Assembly (NCBI GenBank): GCA_029265905.1
Contig: JAJUGR010000003.1
Span: 111,556 to 175,555 of the forward strand
DNA length: 64,000 nucleotides
Direction: 5' to 3'
Origin: Sporomusaceae bacterium
GTDB taxonomy: Bacteria; Bacillota; Negativicutes; Acidaminococcales; JAJUGR01
Every line of letters starts with the position of its first letter. Position 1 is the stretch's first letter. The translations under genes and the position numbers were made by a program. The notes beneath the pieces are model-generated. The model did not search any database. It was not told the DNA's origin and saw only the letters and a program-made list of their open reading frames with translations. Below are positions 19,023-28,016 of the stretch, piece after piece.

Positions 19023-19034
19023 TTAGATGTCTAA
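19023..19034. promoter_or_regulatory. Candidate MarR operator upstream of the PNPOx-like gene
   Basis: TTAGATGTCTAA; one mismatch to the palindrome at 19539..19550. Confidence 0.6.
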
Positions 19035-19096
19035 CTATTTGATCAAAAAACAACGCGCCCTCCGCCCACCGGCGAAGCAGCGCGCTAGAAAGCCCG

Positions 19097-19531
19097 CTAT
19101 TGGTTTATATTGTGTTTGATTTTTTCCAGCAACCGCTCGACAAGCTCAGCTTCCGCATCAGAAAGCCCGGCGTACACAACCGCGTTCAACTGCGCCGACA
19201 CCGCCGCCATGATTGGCTGCAAAGCGCGTCCGGCCTCTGTCAGATGCAGATACGTGACACGGCTGTCTTCGGGGCTTTTTCCCTTCGCCACATAGCCCAA
19301 ATCAACCAGCTTGTCGACCAGAACCGTTACCGTTGGCTTGGTCCGATGGATCTTCTCCGCCAGCTCTCGCATTGTATGCCGCTCGCCGGTAAATAAAAGC
19401 GACAAGATACCGCCGTGCGAAGGAACGATGCCGCGAACGCCCCGCGCTTCCAGCTCCTTCACAATCAGGCGGTTTGCGCTTTCCGTTATTCTGCTTGCCA
19501 GTGCTACTACATTGTTTTGTTTCATGCTCAT
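19097..19531 (-). CDS. MarR family transcriptional regulator
   Basis: 144 aa wHTH: HTMRELAEKIHRTKPTVTVLVDKLVDLGYVAKGKSPEDSRVTYLHLTEAG. Confidence 0.9.
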   Translation of the reverse strand: MSMKQNNVVALASRITESANRLIVKELEARGVRGIVPSHGGILSLLFTGERHTMRELAEKIHRTKPTVTVLVDKLVDLGYVAKGKSPEDSRVTYLHLTEAGRALQPIMAAVSAQLNAVVYAGLSDAEAELVERLLEKIKHNINQ

Positions 19532-19538
19532 ATTTTAA

Positions 19539-19550
19539 TTAGACGTCTAA
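19539..19550. promoter_or_regulatory. Candidate MarR autoregulatory operator
   Basis: Perfect 12-bp palindrome TTAGACGTCTAA directly upstream of marR. Confidence 0.65.
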
Positions 19551-19639
19551 CTTTTGTCAAGCCTTAACGAATTGGCCAGGCCGGTTTATTGACCATATCA
19601 CTTTGAAAAGCAAGCGCGCTTATCCCGGGATGCCGATCT

Positions 19640-20503
19640 TTAGCCGCGGTACTTCGCTTCCATTTCGTTAAACGCGCTCAGGCTGGTGATTTCATTACGC
19701 TCCTTCATGGTGATCATCAAGTGCTCGCAATCGGCTGTCGTCCCATTTGCCTGCAAGTGAGCCAGCAGATCTTTGGCCCCTTTGACAGCGGCCTTCAGCG
19801 GGGCGTTGGCGTACAGGGCGATTTTAAAGCCCAGTTTTTCAAGTTCCTGATTCGACAAAATCGGCGTTTTCCCGCCTTCCACCATATTCGCGATATGATA
19901 GCCCTTGAGGCTGCCTGTGATGAGCTGCATCTGCTCGACCGAAGTCGGGGCTTCCACGAACAGGATGTCGGCCCCGGCCTCCAGATAGGCGGCGCCGCGC
20001 GCCAGCGCTTCATCCAGACCGTCGGTTGCGATGGCGTCCGTTCTGGCGATCAGCATCACCTCCGGGTCCTGCAGGGCATCTTTGGCGGCCTTGATCTTGC
20101 TGACCATTTCTTCTTGGCTGATGACGGCCTTGCCGCTAAAGTGCCCGCAGCGCTTCGGCAACTGCTGGTCTTCAAGCTGCACGGCGGCGATACCGGCGGC
20201 GGAAAACTCTTTGACCGTGCGGTATACGCTGAGCGCATTGCCGTACCCATTGTCAATGTCGGCAATAACCGGCAGAGTGGTCGCGTCGTTGATCCGTTTG
20301 ACCGTCTCCAGCATTTCGCTCATCGTCACCAGGCCGATGTCCGGCACGCCAAACTGCATATTCGCAATCCCGGCGCCGGTCGCATACACGGCTTTGAAGC
20401 CCGTCAGCTCGACCAATTTGCCCAGCAGGGCGGACGACGCGCCCGGGACAACCAGCAAGCCTTCTTCTTTCAGCAAGTTCCGCAGTATCGTTGACTTTTT
20501 CAT
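19640..20503 (-). CDS. Isocitrate lyase/PEP mutase superfamily C-C lyase (methylisocitrate/dimethylmalate lyase-like)
   Basis: MKKSTILRNLLKEEGLLVVPGASSALLGKLVE; QLEDQQLPKRCGHFSGK retains the lyase-type CGH motif. Confidence 0.8.
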   Translation of the reverse strand: MKKSTILRNLLKEEGLLVVPGASSALLGKLVELTGFKAVYATGAGIANMQFGVPDIGLVTMSEMLETVKRINDATTLPVIADIDNGYGNALSVYRTVKEFSAAGIAAVQLEDQQLPKRCGHFSGKAVISQEEMVSKIKAAKDALQDPEVMLIARTDAIATDGLDEALARGAAYLEAGADILFVEAPTSVEQMQLITGSLKGYHIANMVEGGKTPILSNQELEKLGFKIALYANAPLKAAVKGAKDLLAHLQANGTTADCEHLMITMKERNEITSLSAFNEMEAKYRG

Positions 20504-20603
20504 CGCGCTCCCTCTTTTCTCCCGCTGCCAGCGGCAGCCATTATGACATGTCAGTATATATTTGCCGTCCGCAACGCAAAAACCTGTTATTCCCGTTAAG
20601 CAA

Positions 20604-20641
20604 TGCAAAAAACACTTGCCGCAGCCTGAGCAGGCTGCGGC
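20604..20641 (-). terminator. Terminator downstream of the lactate permease gene
   Basis: gccgcagcctgagcaggctgcggc with T run on the minus strand. Confidence 0.7.
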
Positions 20642-20675
20642 GTTGATAATTCAATGTTCACAAGCAGGCGGTTCG

Positions 20676-22235
20676 CTAGGCAAACCAGTACACAAGCGCC
20701 CCCACGCCCAGCAAAAACGGCGCCGTATACCAGACAGTCGTCCGCAAGAGGTCACCTTCGCGGCCGCTCAAGCCGGCAGCCGCCGCGACGATGGCGATGC
20801 TTTGCGGCGAAACCAGCTTGCCGATGCAGCCGCCGCTCGTATTGGCCGCTGCCAGCCACACTTCGTTCATCCCCAGCTGCTGGGCCGTCTGCTTTTGCAG
20901 CAGGCCAAACAGAATGTTCGCGCTCGTATCGCTGCCGGTGATAAACGTGCCGAGCGCCCCGATGGCGGGCGAAACAAGCGGGTAATAAGCGCCCGTAGCG
21001 CCGGCCAGCGCTACGGCCAGCGCGCCGACCATGCCGCTGTAGCCAAGCACCTTGGCCATGGCGACGATCGAGATGACCGTAACCGCAGTCTTGCGCAGCT
21101 GCACGGCGGTTTTCCCTAAAATGCCGGCCAACTCCCGCGGCGAAGCGCCTTGGATCAGACCGCCAGCGACCGCCGTCAGCATCACCATGCTGCCCGGCGT
21201 CAGCAGCCATTCCACGGTCAGCGGCTTAGCCCCCGGCCCGTCGTAAAACCAGATACTGGTTTTGACCGCCCCCAGCAATTGGTTTGCCGCCGGAACCAGC
21301 TTGCTCGTTCCCAGCACGACGACAAGCAGCAGCAAATACGGGCTCCAGGCCGACAACTGCTCGCGCCAGCGCACCGGCGGGCGGTCCGGCAGCGCGTCGC
21401 CCTGCTCGTGCGGGAACCGCCAAACGCGCTTGGGCGGCGTCAGCTTGGCACACAGGACAATCGCGCCGAACGAAGCCAGCGAACCGATGATCGCCGGCAA
21501 TTCCGGCCCCACGTATTTGGCCATGACAAACTGCGCCGCGCCGAAGCTAACGCCAGCAGCCAGCGTCGTGGCAAAAACGCCATGAAACGCCCGCACGCTT
21601 TTTGTCAGCACATAAACGAGGGAAAACGGCACCACCAGCACAAACGGTGTCAATTGCAACACTATATCGGTCGCCAGCGCCATCGCCGGCAAGTCCGTAA
21701 TCTTGGCCAGCGTCGTCACCGGAATGCCGACCACGCTGAACGCCACGGCGACCGTATTAGAGAGCAGGCACAAGGTGGCGGCTAAGAACGCGTCAAAACC
21801 CAAGGCGATCAATAGCACCGCCGGCACAGCGACGGCCGTGCCAAAGCCCGCCACCGATTCCAAAAAGCCGCCAAACCCCCAGGCGATGATGAGCGCCTGA
21901 ATCCGGCGGTCCTCCGACAGCCCGGACATAAAGCGTTTGATCTGCTCGCTCGCCCCGGTCGCCAGCGAAATATTATACGTAAAAAAGGCCGCTAAAATAA
22001 CCCACAGGATCGGCACGGCGGCGAAAAACGCCCCCTCCGCCAGCGCCTTGCCGATCAGACCATACTCCATCTGCCAGATCCGGTCGGCAATGGCGGCGCT
22101 CAAGGTCAGGCCGATCACGCAGGCCCGGTCGGCCGGCATTCTGAACACGCCCAGGCTGATCAAGAGCCACAGAATCGGCAGCATCGCGCTTGCTGTTTTC
22201 AGCAGCGTAGCCACACTGTCGGCAGCCACGGCCAC
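20676..22235 (-). CDS. lctP: L-lactate permease (LctP family)
   Basis: 519 aa; GGFLESVAGFGTAVAVPAVLLIALGFDAF; GSDTSANILFGLLQKQTAQQLG. Confidence 0.9.
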   Translation of the reverse strand: MAVAADSVATLLKTASAMLPILWLLISLGVFRMPADRACVIGLTLSAAIADRIWQMEYGLIGKALAEGAFFAAVPILWVILAAFFTYNISLATGASEQIKRFMSGLSEDRRIQALIIAWGFGGFLESVAGFGTAVAVPAVLLIALGFDAFLAATLCLLSNTVAVAFSVVGIPVTTLAKITDLPAMALATDIVLQLTPFVLVVPFSLVYVLTKSVRAFHGVFATTLAAGVSFGAAQFVMAKYVGPELPAIIGSLASFGAIVLCAKLTPPKRVWRFPHEQGDALPDRPPVRWREQLSAWSPYLLLLVVVLGTSKLVPAANQLLGAVKTSIWFYDGPGAKPLTVEWLLTPGSMVMLTAVAGGLIQGASPRELAGILGKTAVQLRKTAVTVISIVAMAKVLGYSGMVGALAVALAGATGAYYPLVSPAIGALGTFITGSDTSANILFGLLQKQTAQQLGMNEVWLAAANTSGGCIGKLVSPQSIAIVAAAAGLSGREGDLLRTTVWYTAPFLLGVGALVYWFA

Positions 22236-22259
22236 ACCCCCTCTATAACTTTAATTATA

Positions 22260-23201
22260 CTAAAAATCACTTTCCGCCAGCCGGTGCAAAAACCACGTGG
22301 CCGCCAGCAGGTCGGCCGCCCCGCCCGGGCTGATGCGACGCCCGCTGAACACCTTGTCCAACTCCGCCACATACGCACGGCCCGCTTCCGAGGCCATGCC
22401 GCCGAGCGCCAACGCCTGCTGCGCCGCCTGGCGGACAAACCGCAGCGTCGCCATATCATGTCGGTGCAGAATCGTCGTATCATCCACCGTTGTCATGATG
22501 ACCAAGAGCGCCTGAACGAGCGCGTCGTTGACCGCCAGTCCTTGCTCCAGGGCGGCGCGCAGCGCCGGCAAGCCGCCTTCGCGCACAGCCGGCAGCCCCG
22601 CTTCCAGCTCGCCCCGGATGCCGGTTACGCCGTAAGCCAAATATAGCCGTTCGCCCGCCGTCAGCTTCCGCGCCGGAGGCTTCGCCTGCAGGGGCATCAA
22701 TTCCCGCGCCACGACGCCCCTTGTCATCTCCGCGACCGCCAGCAGAACAACATCCGGGGCCGGGCGTTGCCGGCGGCGGACAGTTTGCGCCGCGGCCGCC
22801 GTCAGCACGCCCAAGAGAAAAACGAGTCCTTTTTGCGTATTCACGCCCCGCGTCGCCCGGTACATCGCCTGTTCCGCCTGCATGCCGATCGGCCGCAGCT
22901 GGTCAAACAGCGCGGACGCCGGACCGCGATGCTGCCAGCCGGCCAGGGCGCAGGCGCACAGGCCGGGGCCCAGCGCGCTGCTTGACGCCAGGAAAGAGAA
23001 AATATCCATATCGGCGTGCGCGCCGGGATTGAAACGGTCGACAAGGCCCGGGGCTGGCGCGCAGGCGGCCTCAAACAGCATCGCCTCCACCGCCAGCGTC
23101 CCGATCAATTCGACCGCCGGCGGATATGGCGATGCATCAGAAAAGGGTGCGCTTGGCGCACGCTCTATAGATGCCTTGATATTTTCATTCATGCCTGACA
23201 C
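22260..23201 (-). CDS. citG: Triphosphoribosyl-dephospho-CoA synthase
   Basis: 313 aa; APAPGLVDRFNPGAHADMDIFSFLASSSAL, RGVNTQKGLVFLLGVL. Confidence 0.9.
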   Translation of the reverse strand: MSGMNENIKASIERAPSAPFSDASPYPPAVELIGTLAVEAMLFEAACAPAPGLVDRFNPGAHADMDIFSFLASSSALGPGLCACALAGWQHRGPASALFDQLRPIGMQAEQAMYRATRGVNTQKGLVFLLGVLTAAAAQTVRRRQRPAPDVVLLAVAEMTRGVVARELMPLQAKPPARKLTAGERLYLAYGVTGIRGELEAGLPAVREGGLPALRAALEQGLAVNDALVQALLVIMTTVDDTTILHRHDMATLRFVRQAAQQALALGGMASEAGRAYVAELDKVFSGRRISPGGAADLLAATWFLHRLAESDF

Positions 23202-23204
23202 CCC

Positions 23205-24239
23205 TTAATGACGCGACTCGCTCGCGCGGATTCGTTTCAGCACCGTTTCGGCCTCCGACGACTGCAAATACGCCAGCGTCGTATCAGGAACCAGCTTTCG
23301 CACCGTGCCCCAGTCGCCGCGCCGCAATGCCTCCCGCACGCTCGACGCGCTGATGGCGGCTTCGCCTTGCGTCACGCGGGGCATAACCACCAGCTCCACA
23401 CCGCGTGGCGGCAGAATGTCAGCCAAGGCGTCGTTATACGCATTTGTCACCGGGCAATACGGCTCTTCGCCGACATAGCGGCGGATGATGCCAAGCGCCG
23501 GGGCGATGCGTTCGGCAAACAGCGTGGCATCCAGCCGCGTCTGCGTAGCGATCAGATTTTCCTCGCGGGTAAAATAAGCCGGAAACGTTGCCGCTGAAAT
23601 GATATAGTCGTCGCCCGATACGACGAGCACATTCTCCAAATGGCCTACCCCCTGACGGATCAGCGACAGCCGCACCTCGAACGGGAATAAAGAGCGGTCT
23701 TCACGCACGACAAACAAAATGACCGCGTCGTTTTCAGCCGCCGCCCGGGCGACAATCGCCTGATGGCCCAGCGTAAACGGGTTGCAATTCATGACCAGCG
23801 CCGCCCGCTGCCCCTTAGGCAGCCGCTCCGCTTGGCGCGCAATCGAACGGCAAAAGGCGTCAAACCCCCCTAACCCTTGCTCCAAGAGCGCAGCATGCGG
23901 TTCGCACCTCGCCAATTCGCGAAAACCGAGCGCAGCAAACAAAAAGGCTTTCTTCGGCCGCGTAAACAGCAGTCGGTGAAAAATCCCGCGCCGCCCCTGC
24001 TCCTCCATCAAATCCGTCATGATCGCCCCCAGCAGGCCTTCGCCCTGCATCGATTCATCAATCGCGACATTGCGGATCACCTTGCCCTGAAACGAGCCGG
24101 TCGCCACCATACGGTCGTCATCCCAAAAGGAAACCGTGTAATCAACCTCGCCGTCAAACGTCAATTCAAATTCGGTCAAAAAGGCCCTTACTTCCGCCAG
24201 TTCCCGCGCATCACCCAACCGAACTATCCTGCGCTCCAT
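23205..24239 (-). CDS. citC: [Citrate (pro-3S)-lyase] ligase
   Basis: 344 aa; acetyltransferase-like N-terminus and nucleotidyltransferase VMNCNPFTLGHQAIVARAA. Confidence 0.92.
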   Translation of the reverse strand: MERRIVRLGDARELAEVRAFLTEFELTFDGEVDYTVSFWDDDRMVATGSFQGKVIRNVAIDESMQGEGLLGAIMTDLMEEQGRRGIFHRLLFTRPKKAFLFAALGFRELARCEPHAALLEQGLGGFDAFCRSIARQAERLPKGQRAALVMNCNPFTLGHQAIVARAAAENDAVILFVVREDRSLFPFEVRLSLIRQGVGHLENVLVVSGDDYIISAATFPAYFTREENLIATQTRLDATLFAERIAPALGIIRRYVGEEPYCPVTNAYNDALADILPPRGVELVVMPRVTQGEAAISASSVREALRRGDWGTVRKLVPDTTLAYLQSSEAETVLKRIRASESRH

Positions 24240-24976
24240 GCCGCTTCCTCCTCATGCGTCCTGCACGGCAGGCAAAACCGGTGTACCGGCCGTCCCACCG
24301 CCAAATATTGAATGACGCGCTCCACCCTTCCCGTCTTCTGGAAATATTCCAGATAGCGGCGCGTCGTGGTCCGCGAAAGCCGGACGCCATCCGCCACCTC
24401 ATCAGCGGACAAGGGGTTGCCCCGCTCCGCCAAACACTGCAAAATCAAGGTCATGGTCTGGCAGCTGAAATTCTTCGGCATTTCCCCAACCTTCGACTCG
24501 GTGACGCGGCAAATCCCGTCAATGTCCCGTTGCGTCAGCCGGCTTTGCTGGCGCAATTTCAGCCAGAACGCATAGTAAGCTTCCAAGACGGCCTGCAAGC
24601 GGGTGCACGCGAACGGTTTGACCAGGTAGGCGATGACGCCCTGCCGCAGTACATGACTGACGGTTTGTGCATCATCAACCCCGGAAATGGCGATTACGTC
24701 GACCGCCCTGGCCTGCCGCCGAAGCTCCTGCAACACGGCCAAGCCGCCGCGATCCGGCAACAGCAACGCCAGGATCACCAGATCGACCGGATGTTGTTCG
24801 ACAAATGCCAGCGCCTCCTCACCATCTGAAACGGAGGCAACAACCCGAAAGCCATTTGTCGCTTCCGTGAACTGCTTGTTGATGGCTGCTACCATCGGAT
24901 CCTTTTCCACAATCAGGACACGCACGCTTTCATTGCGCCTATCTTCGTTATAACACTCCGTCTTCAAAAAAAACAC
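24224..24976 (-). CDS. CitB/DcuR-type response regulator
   Basis: VRVLIVEKDPMVAAINKQFTEATNGFRVVASVSDGEEAL; C-terminal HTH; overlaps citC. Confidence 0.88.
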   Translation of the reverse strand: MFFLKTECYNEDRRNESVRVLIVEKDPMVAAINKQFTEATNGFRVVASVSDGEEALAFVEQHPVDLVILALLLPDRGGLAVLQELRRQARAVDVIAISGVDDAQTVSHVLRQGVIAYLVKPFACTRLQAVLEAYYAFWLKLRQQSRLTQRDIDGICRVTESKVGEMPKNFSCQTMTLILQCLAERGNPLSADEVADGVRLSRTTTRRYLEYFQKTGRVERVIQYLAVGRPVHRFCLPCRTHEEEAAWSAG

Positions 24977-25030
24977 CTCCTCGAAGTAACGAACATTTTT
25001 TCATCATGGCAGACGGACCCGCCTTAAGCA

Positions 25031-25075
25031 AAAGGAGGGCGCCCAAGATGACCTTAGCGGCCTGGCGCCCTCCTT
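25031..25075 (-). terminator. Terminator of the citDEF operon
   Basis: aaaggagggcgcc ... ggcgccctcctt downstream of citF. Confidence 0.7.
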
Positions 25076-25089
25076 GCTGAGACGGAAGT

Positions 25090-26631
25090 TTATAAAATGG
25101 GACGGCGGATAACGTCCAGCACCGTGCCGTCGCGGTATTCAACGACGCCCATGATGTCGTCGCTGTACTCGATTTTCTCCGGCTTGCCGCCTAGCGCATA
25201 AGCTTTTTCTTTCAATGCTTCGATCGACATGATCGGTAGGCCGCTGTTTTTCAGGTTTTCCAGCAGATCGGCCCGGTTCGGGTTAACGGCGATTCCGCGG
25301 TCGGTGACGATAACGTCAACCGTTTCGCCCGGCGTGGAGATCGTTTGGACGGCGTCCGTAACCATCGGCAAGCGGCCGCGCAAGAGCGGCGCGACGATGA
25401 TCGTACATTTGGCGCCGGCGGAGGCATCGGGATGGCCGCCAAGCGCGCCCATCATGATGCCGGAAGAATCGGTCATGACGTTGACGTTGAAGTTCGTATC
25501 AACCTCCGTCGCGCCCAGCACGACGTAGTCGAGCTGATTGACCATCGCCCCCTTGTTCCAGGGGTTGGCGTAGAAGGAACACTCGTATTCGCGGTGTTTC
25601 GGATTGCTGCGGATCGATTCGATCGCCCGCAAATCAAAGCTCTGCACGTCAAACAGCGTCCCGATCAAGCCTTCGTCCAGCAGGTCGCAAAACGGGCCAG
25701 GGATGCCGCCGATCGCCAGTCTGGCGCGGATTTTCTCGCGCAGCATCGTTTCGCGCAGGTATTTTCCGGTCGCGACGGAAGCCGCGCCAGCGCCAAGCTG
25801 CATGGCGAATTCAGGCTTGAAGTAGCCGGCCCGTTCAATGACTTTAGCCGCCATTTTAGCGATGTGCAGGTCGCGGGGGTTGGTCGTCACGCGCAGCGCG
25901 CCGGAGGAAATCCCGGCCGGATTGCCGATTGAATCGACCTTGACGATGTAGTCGACCTGGTACTGCGGGATGCTGACCGGGAAGACCGGATGGTCGACCA
26001 GGTTGTCCGTAATGGCGACCACCGTATCGGCCATGCGGGCGTCGACCATGGCGTAACCCATGGAACCGCAAGCCGCCGGGCCGTCGACGCCGTTGATGTT
26101 GCCGTAGGTGTCGCAGGTTGGTGCGGCAATGAAGGTTACGTCGATCTTCAGTTCGCCGCACTCAATTGCGCGCACGCGGCCGCCGTGCGAGCGGATGACC
26201 GTCGGTTTCGACAGTTGGTTTAACGTCAGGAAACGCCCCAGCTTGTTGCGCAAGCCGCTTGTTTCGGCAGCGATCAGCACGCCTTGTTCAAAATAGGGGA
26301 TCAACTCGTCATTCGTGTCGAGAAATGAACTGGGCGCCAGCGTCAAGTTTTTAATCCCGCGGCGGGCGATGGCGCTAATCACCATATTCATGACATAGTC
26401 GCCGTTGCGGAGGCCGTGATGGAAAGAAATCGTCATGCCGTCTCTCAGGCCCGAAGCATCGATCGCCTCTTCAATCGACTTCAGCACCTTCTCCGTGCCG
26501 GGGAAAACCGCCTTGAGCTTCGGCCCGGCCATTCGTCCGTCCGGCTGCGTGGCAAACGGACCGGCGTACGGTTTCACCTCTTTATAACCCTGTATGCTAA
26601 CGGGTATTTCCCGTCCTGCTGCATTTTTCAT
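25090..26631 (-). CDS. citF: Citrate lyase alpha subunit
   Basis: 513 aa; MKNAAGREIPVSIQGYKEVKPYAGPF...SFHHGLRNGDYVMNMV. Confidence 0.95.
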   Translation of the reverse strand: MKNAAGREIPVSIQGYKEVKPYAGPFATQPDGRMAGPKLKAVFPGTEKVLKSIEEAIDASGLRDGMTISFHHGLRNGDYVMNMVISAIARRGIKNLTLAPSSFLDTNDELIPYFEQGVLIAAETSGLRNKLGRFLTLNQLSKPTVIRSHGGRVRAIECGELKIDVTFIAAPTCDTYGNINGVDGPAACGSMGYAMVDARMADTVVAITDNLVDHPVFPVSIPQYQVDYIVKVDSIGNPAGISSGALRVTTNPRDLHIAKMAAKVIERAGYFKPEFAMQLGAGAASVATGKYLRETMLREKIRARLAIGGIPGPFCDLLDEGLIGTLFDVQSFDLRAIESIRSNPKHREYECSFYANPWNKGAMVNQLDYVVLGATEVDTNFNVNVMTDSSGIMMGALGGHPDASAGAKCTIIVAPLLRGRLPMVTDAVQTISTPGETVDVIVTDRGIAVNPNRADLLENLKNSGLPIMSIEALKEKAYALGGKPEKIEYSDDIMGVVEYRDGTVLDVIRRPIL

Positions 26632-27539
26632 TAGGCTTCCTCCTTCCGGTAAACGCCCGCGGCCGTGGCAAGGGCCAGCACGCGTTGGGCGCGAATGACC
26701 ATCGGCATGTCAATCATCTTGCCGTCGAGCGCAATAACGCCGGATTTTTTCGTCTGGGCTTCCTCAAATACGCCCAGCACGCGGTGCGCGTAATGAATCT
26801 CTTTTTCCGACGGGGTGAAGACTTCGTGGATAATGTCAATTTGGCGCGGATTGACGCAGGACTTGCCGTCAAAGCCCAGCTCCTTGACGAGCTGCACTTC
26901 GTTGCGCAGCGTTTCTTCGTCGCGGATGTCGGAGAAAACCGAGTCAATCGCCTGGATGCCGGCTTCGCGCGCGGCAAATACGATCATGCTTCGGGCCACA
27001 AACAGCTCGCGGCCGGCGGTGATGGCGTTGCCCTTTGTTTTCTCCGTTTTCAGGGAAGCGGAAAAATCCTCGCCGCCGATCGCCAGCGCCATCATGCGTG
27101 GGCTGGCCGAAGCGATTTCATACGCATTGCGGAGCCCTTTCGGCGTTTCCACCGAAACCATGATCTGGATCGAACCCGGCTCATAGCCGTATTCCTTCTC
27201 CGCTTTCGTGATGATGTTGTCGATGTCGCGGATTTCGTCGCCGGTTTCGCCCTTCGGCAGGCGGATGTAATCCGGCTTGGCGGCGAGCAGGCATTCCAGA
27301 TCGTCATAACCCCAAGGCGTGCTGATGTGGTTGATCCGGACGCCGATTTCACAAGAATACTGCAAGTTTTTTATCGCATGGTAAACCAGGTCGCGGGCGC
27401 TGTCCTTCTCCATAACGGAAACGGAATCCTCCACGTCAAAAATGACGCTGTCCGCCCCATAAATATCAGCGTTTTGCAGCAGGCCAGGATTGTTGCCGGC
27501 CGCATACATAACGGTTCGCCGCAATTTTTCTTTCGCCAC
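26631..27539 (-). CDS. citE: Citrate lyase beta subunit
   Basis: LRRTVMYAAGNNPGLLQNADIYGADSVIFDVEDSVSVMEKDSARDLV; GTG start at 27539. Confidence 0.95.
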   Translation of the reverse strand: MAKEKLRRTVMYAAGNNPGLLQNADIYGADSVIFDVEDSVSVMEKDSARDLVYHAIKNLQYSCEIGVRINHISTPWGYDDLECLLAAKPDYIRLPKGETGDEIRDIDNIITKAEKEYGYEPGSIQIMVSVETPKGLRNAYEIASASPRMMALAIGGEDFSASLKTEKTKGNAITAGRELFVARSMIVFAAREAGIQAIDSVFSDIRDEETLRNEVQLVKELGFDGKSCVNPRQIDIIHEVFTPSEKEIHYAHRVLGVFEEAQTKKSGVIALDGKMIDMPMVIRAQRVLALATAAGVYRKEEA

Positions 27540-27552
27540 GATAACTCCTCCT

Positions 27553-27828
27553 TTATTCGTTGCTGGCGCGTTTGATCGCCGTTTTGATCCGCGCTTCGAT
27601 CGTGCAGTCCATGGCGCCCTTTTCCGTCGCATGAACGACGGCGTCTGCAATCCCCGCCGCTTGCAGCGTCTTAGCGATTAACTGCTTAATATGGCTGCCA
27701 TGCTGACGCATCGTCGGGCTGACCAATTCCACCTGGATACCCGCACCGGCCTCCGCCGGGGCTAAGACAACCAGAATATCTGTCGACTCCATCGTGCCGG
27801 CTTGCGCCGTTCTTACTAACTTGCTCAT
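27553..27828 (-). CDS. citD: Citrate lyase acyl carrier protein
   Basis: 91 aa; AQAGTMESTDILVVLAP contains the prosthetic-group Ser region (GTMESTD). Confidence 0.93.
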   Translation of the reverse strand: MSKLVRTAQAGTMESTDILVVLAPAEAGAGIQVELVSPTMRQHGSHIKQLIAKTLQAAGIADAVVHATEKGAMDCTIEARIKTAIKRASNE

Positions 27829-27909
27829 CCAATCCCCCTGCCTTCTTATTTGTTATCTGTACGCAACTTCAGTGTAGCAGAAGCGCGTAAATTCAGATAA
27901 TATCGCCTG

Positions 27910-27927
27910 CTTATCACCAGCGATAAG
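27910..27927. promoter_or_regulatory. LysR-type regulator box candidate in the citD/lysR divergent region
   Basis: CTTATC-ACCAGC-GATAAG perfect inverted repeat. Confidence 0.5.
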
Positions 27928-28016
27928 AAACCGATATCGCGCATCAAGAAACAGGATTTCGCCTAAGCCAACGCGAATCAATAGTTTTAATCTCTTGAGC
28001 GAACGGAGGTCTCGTT

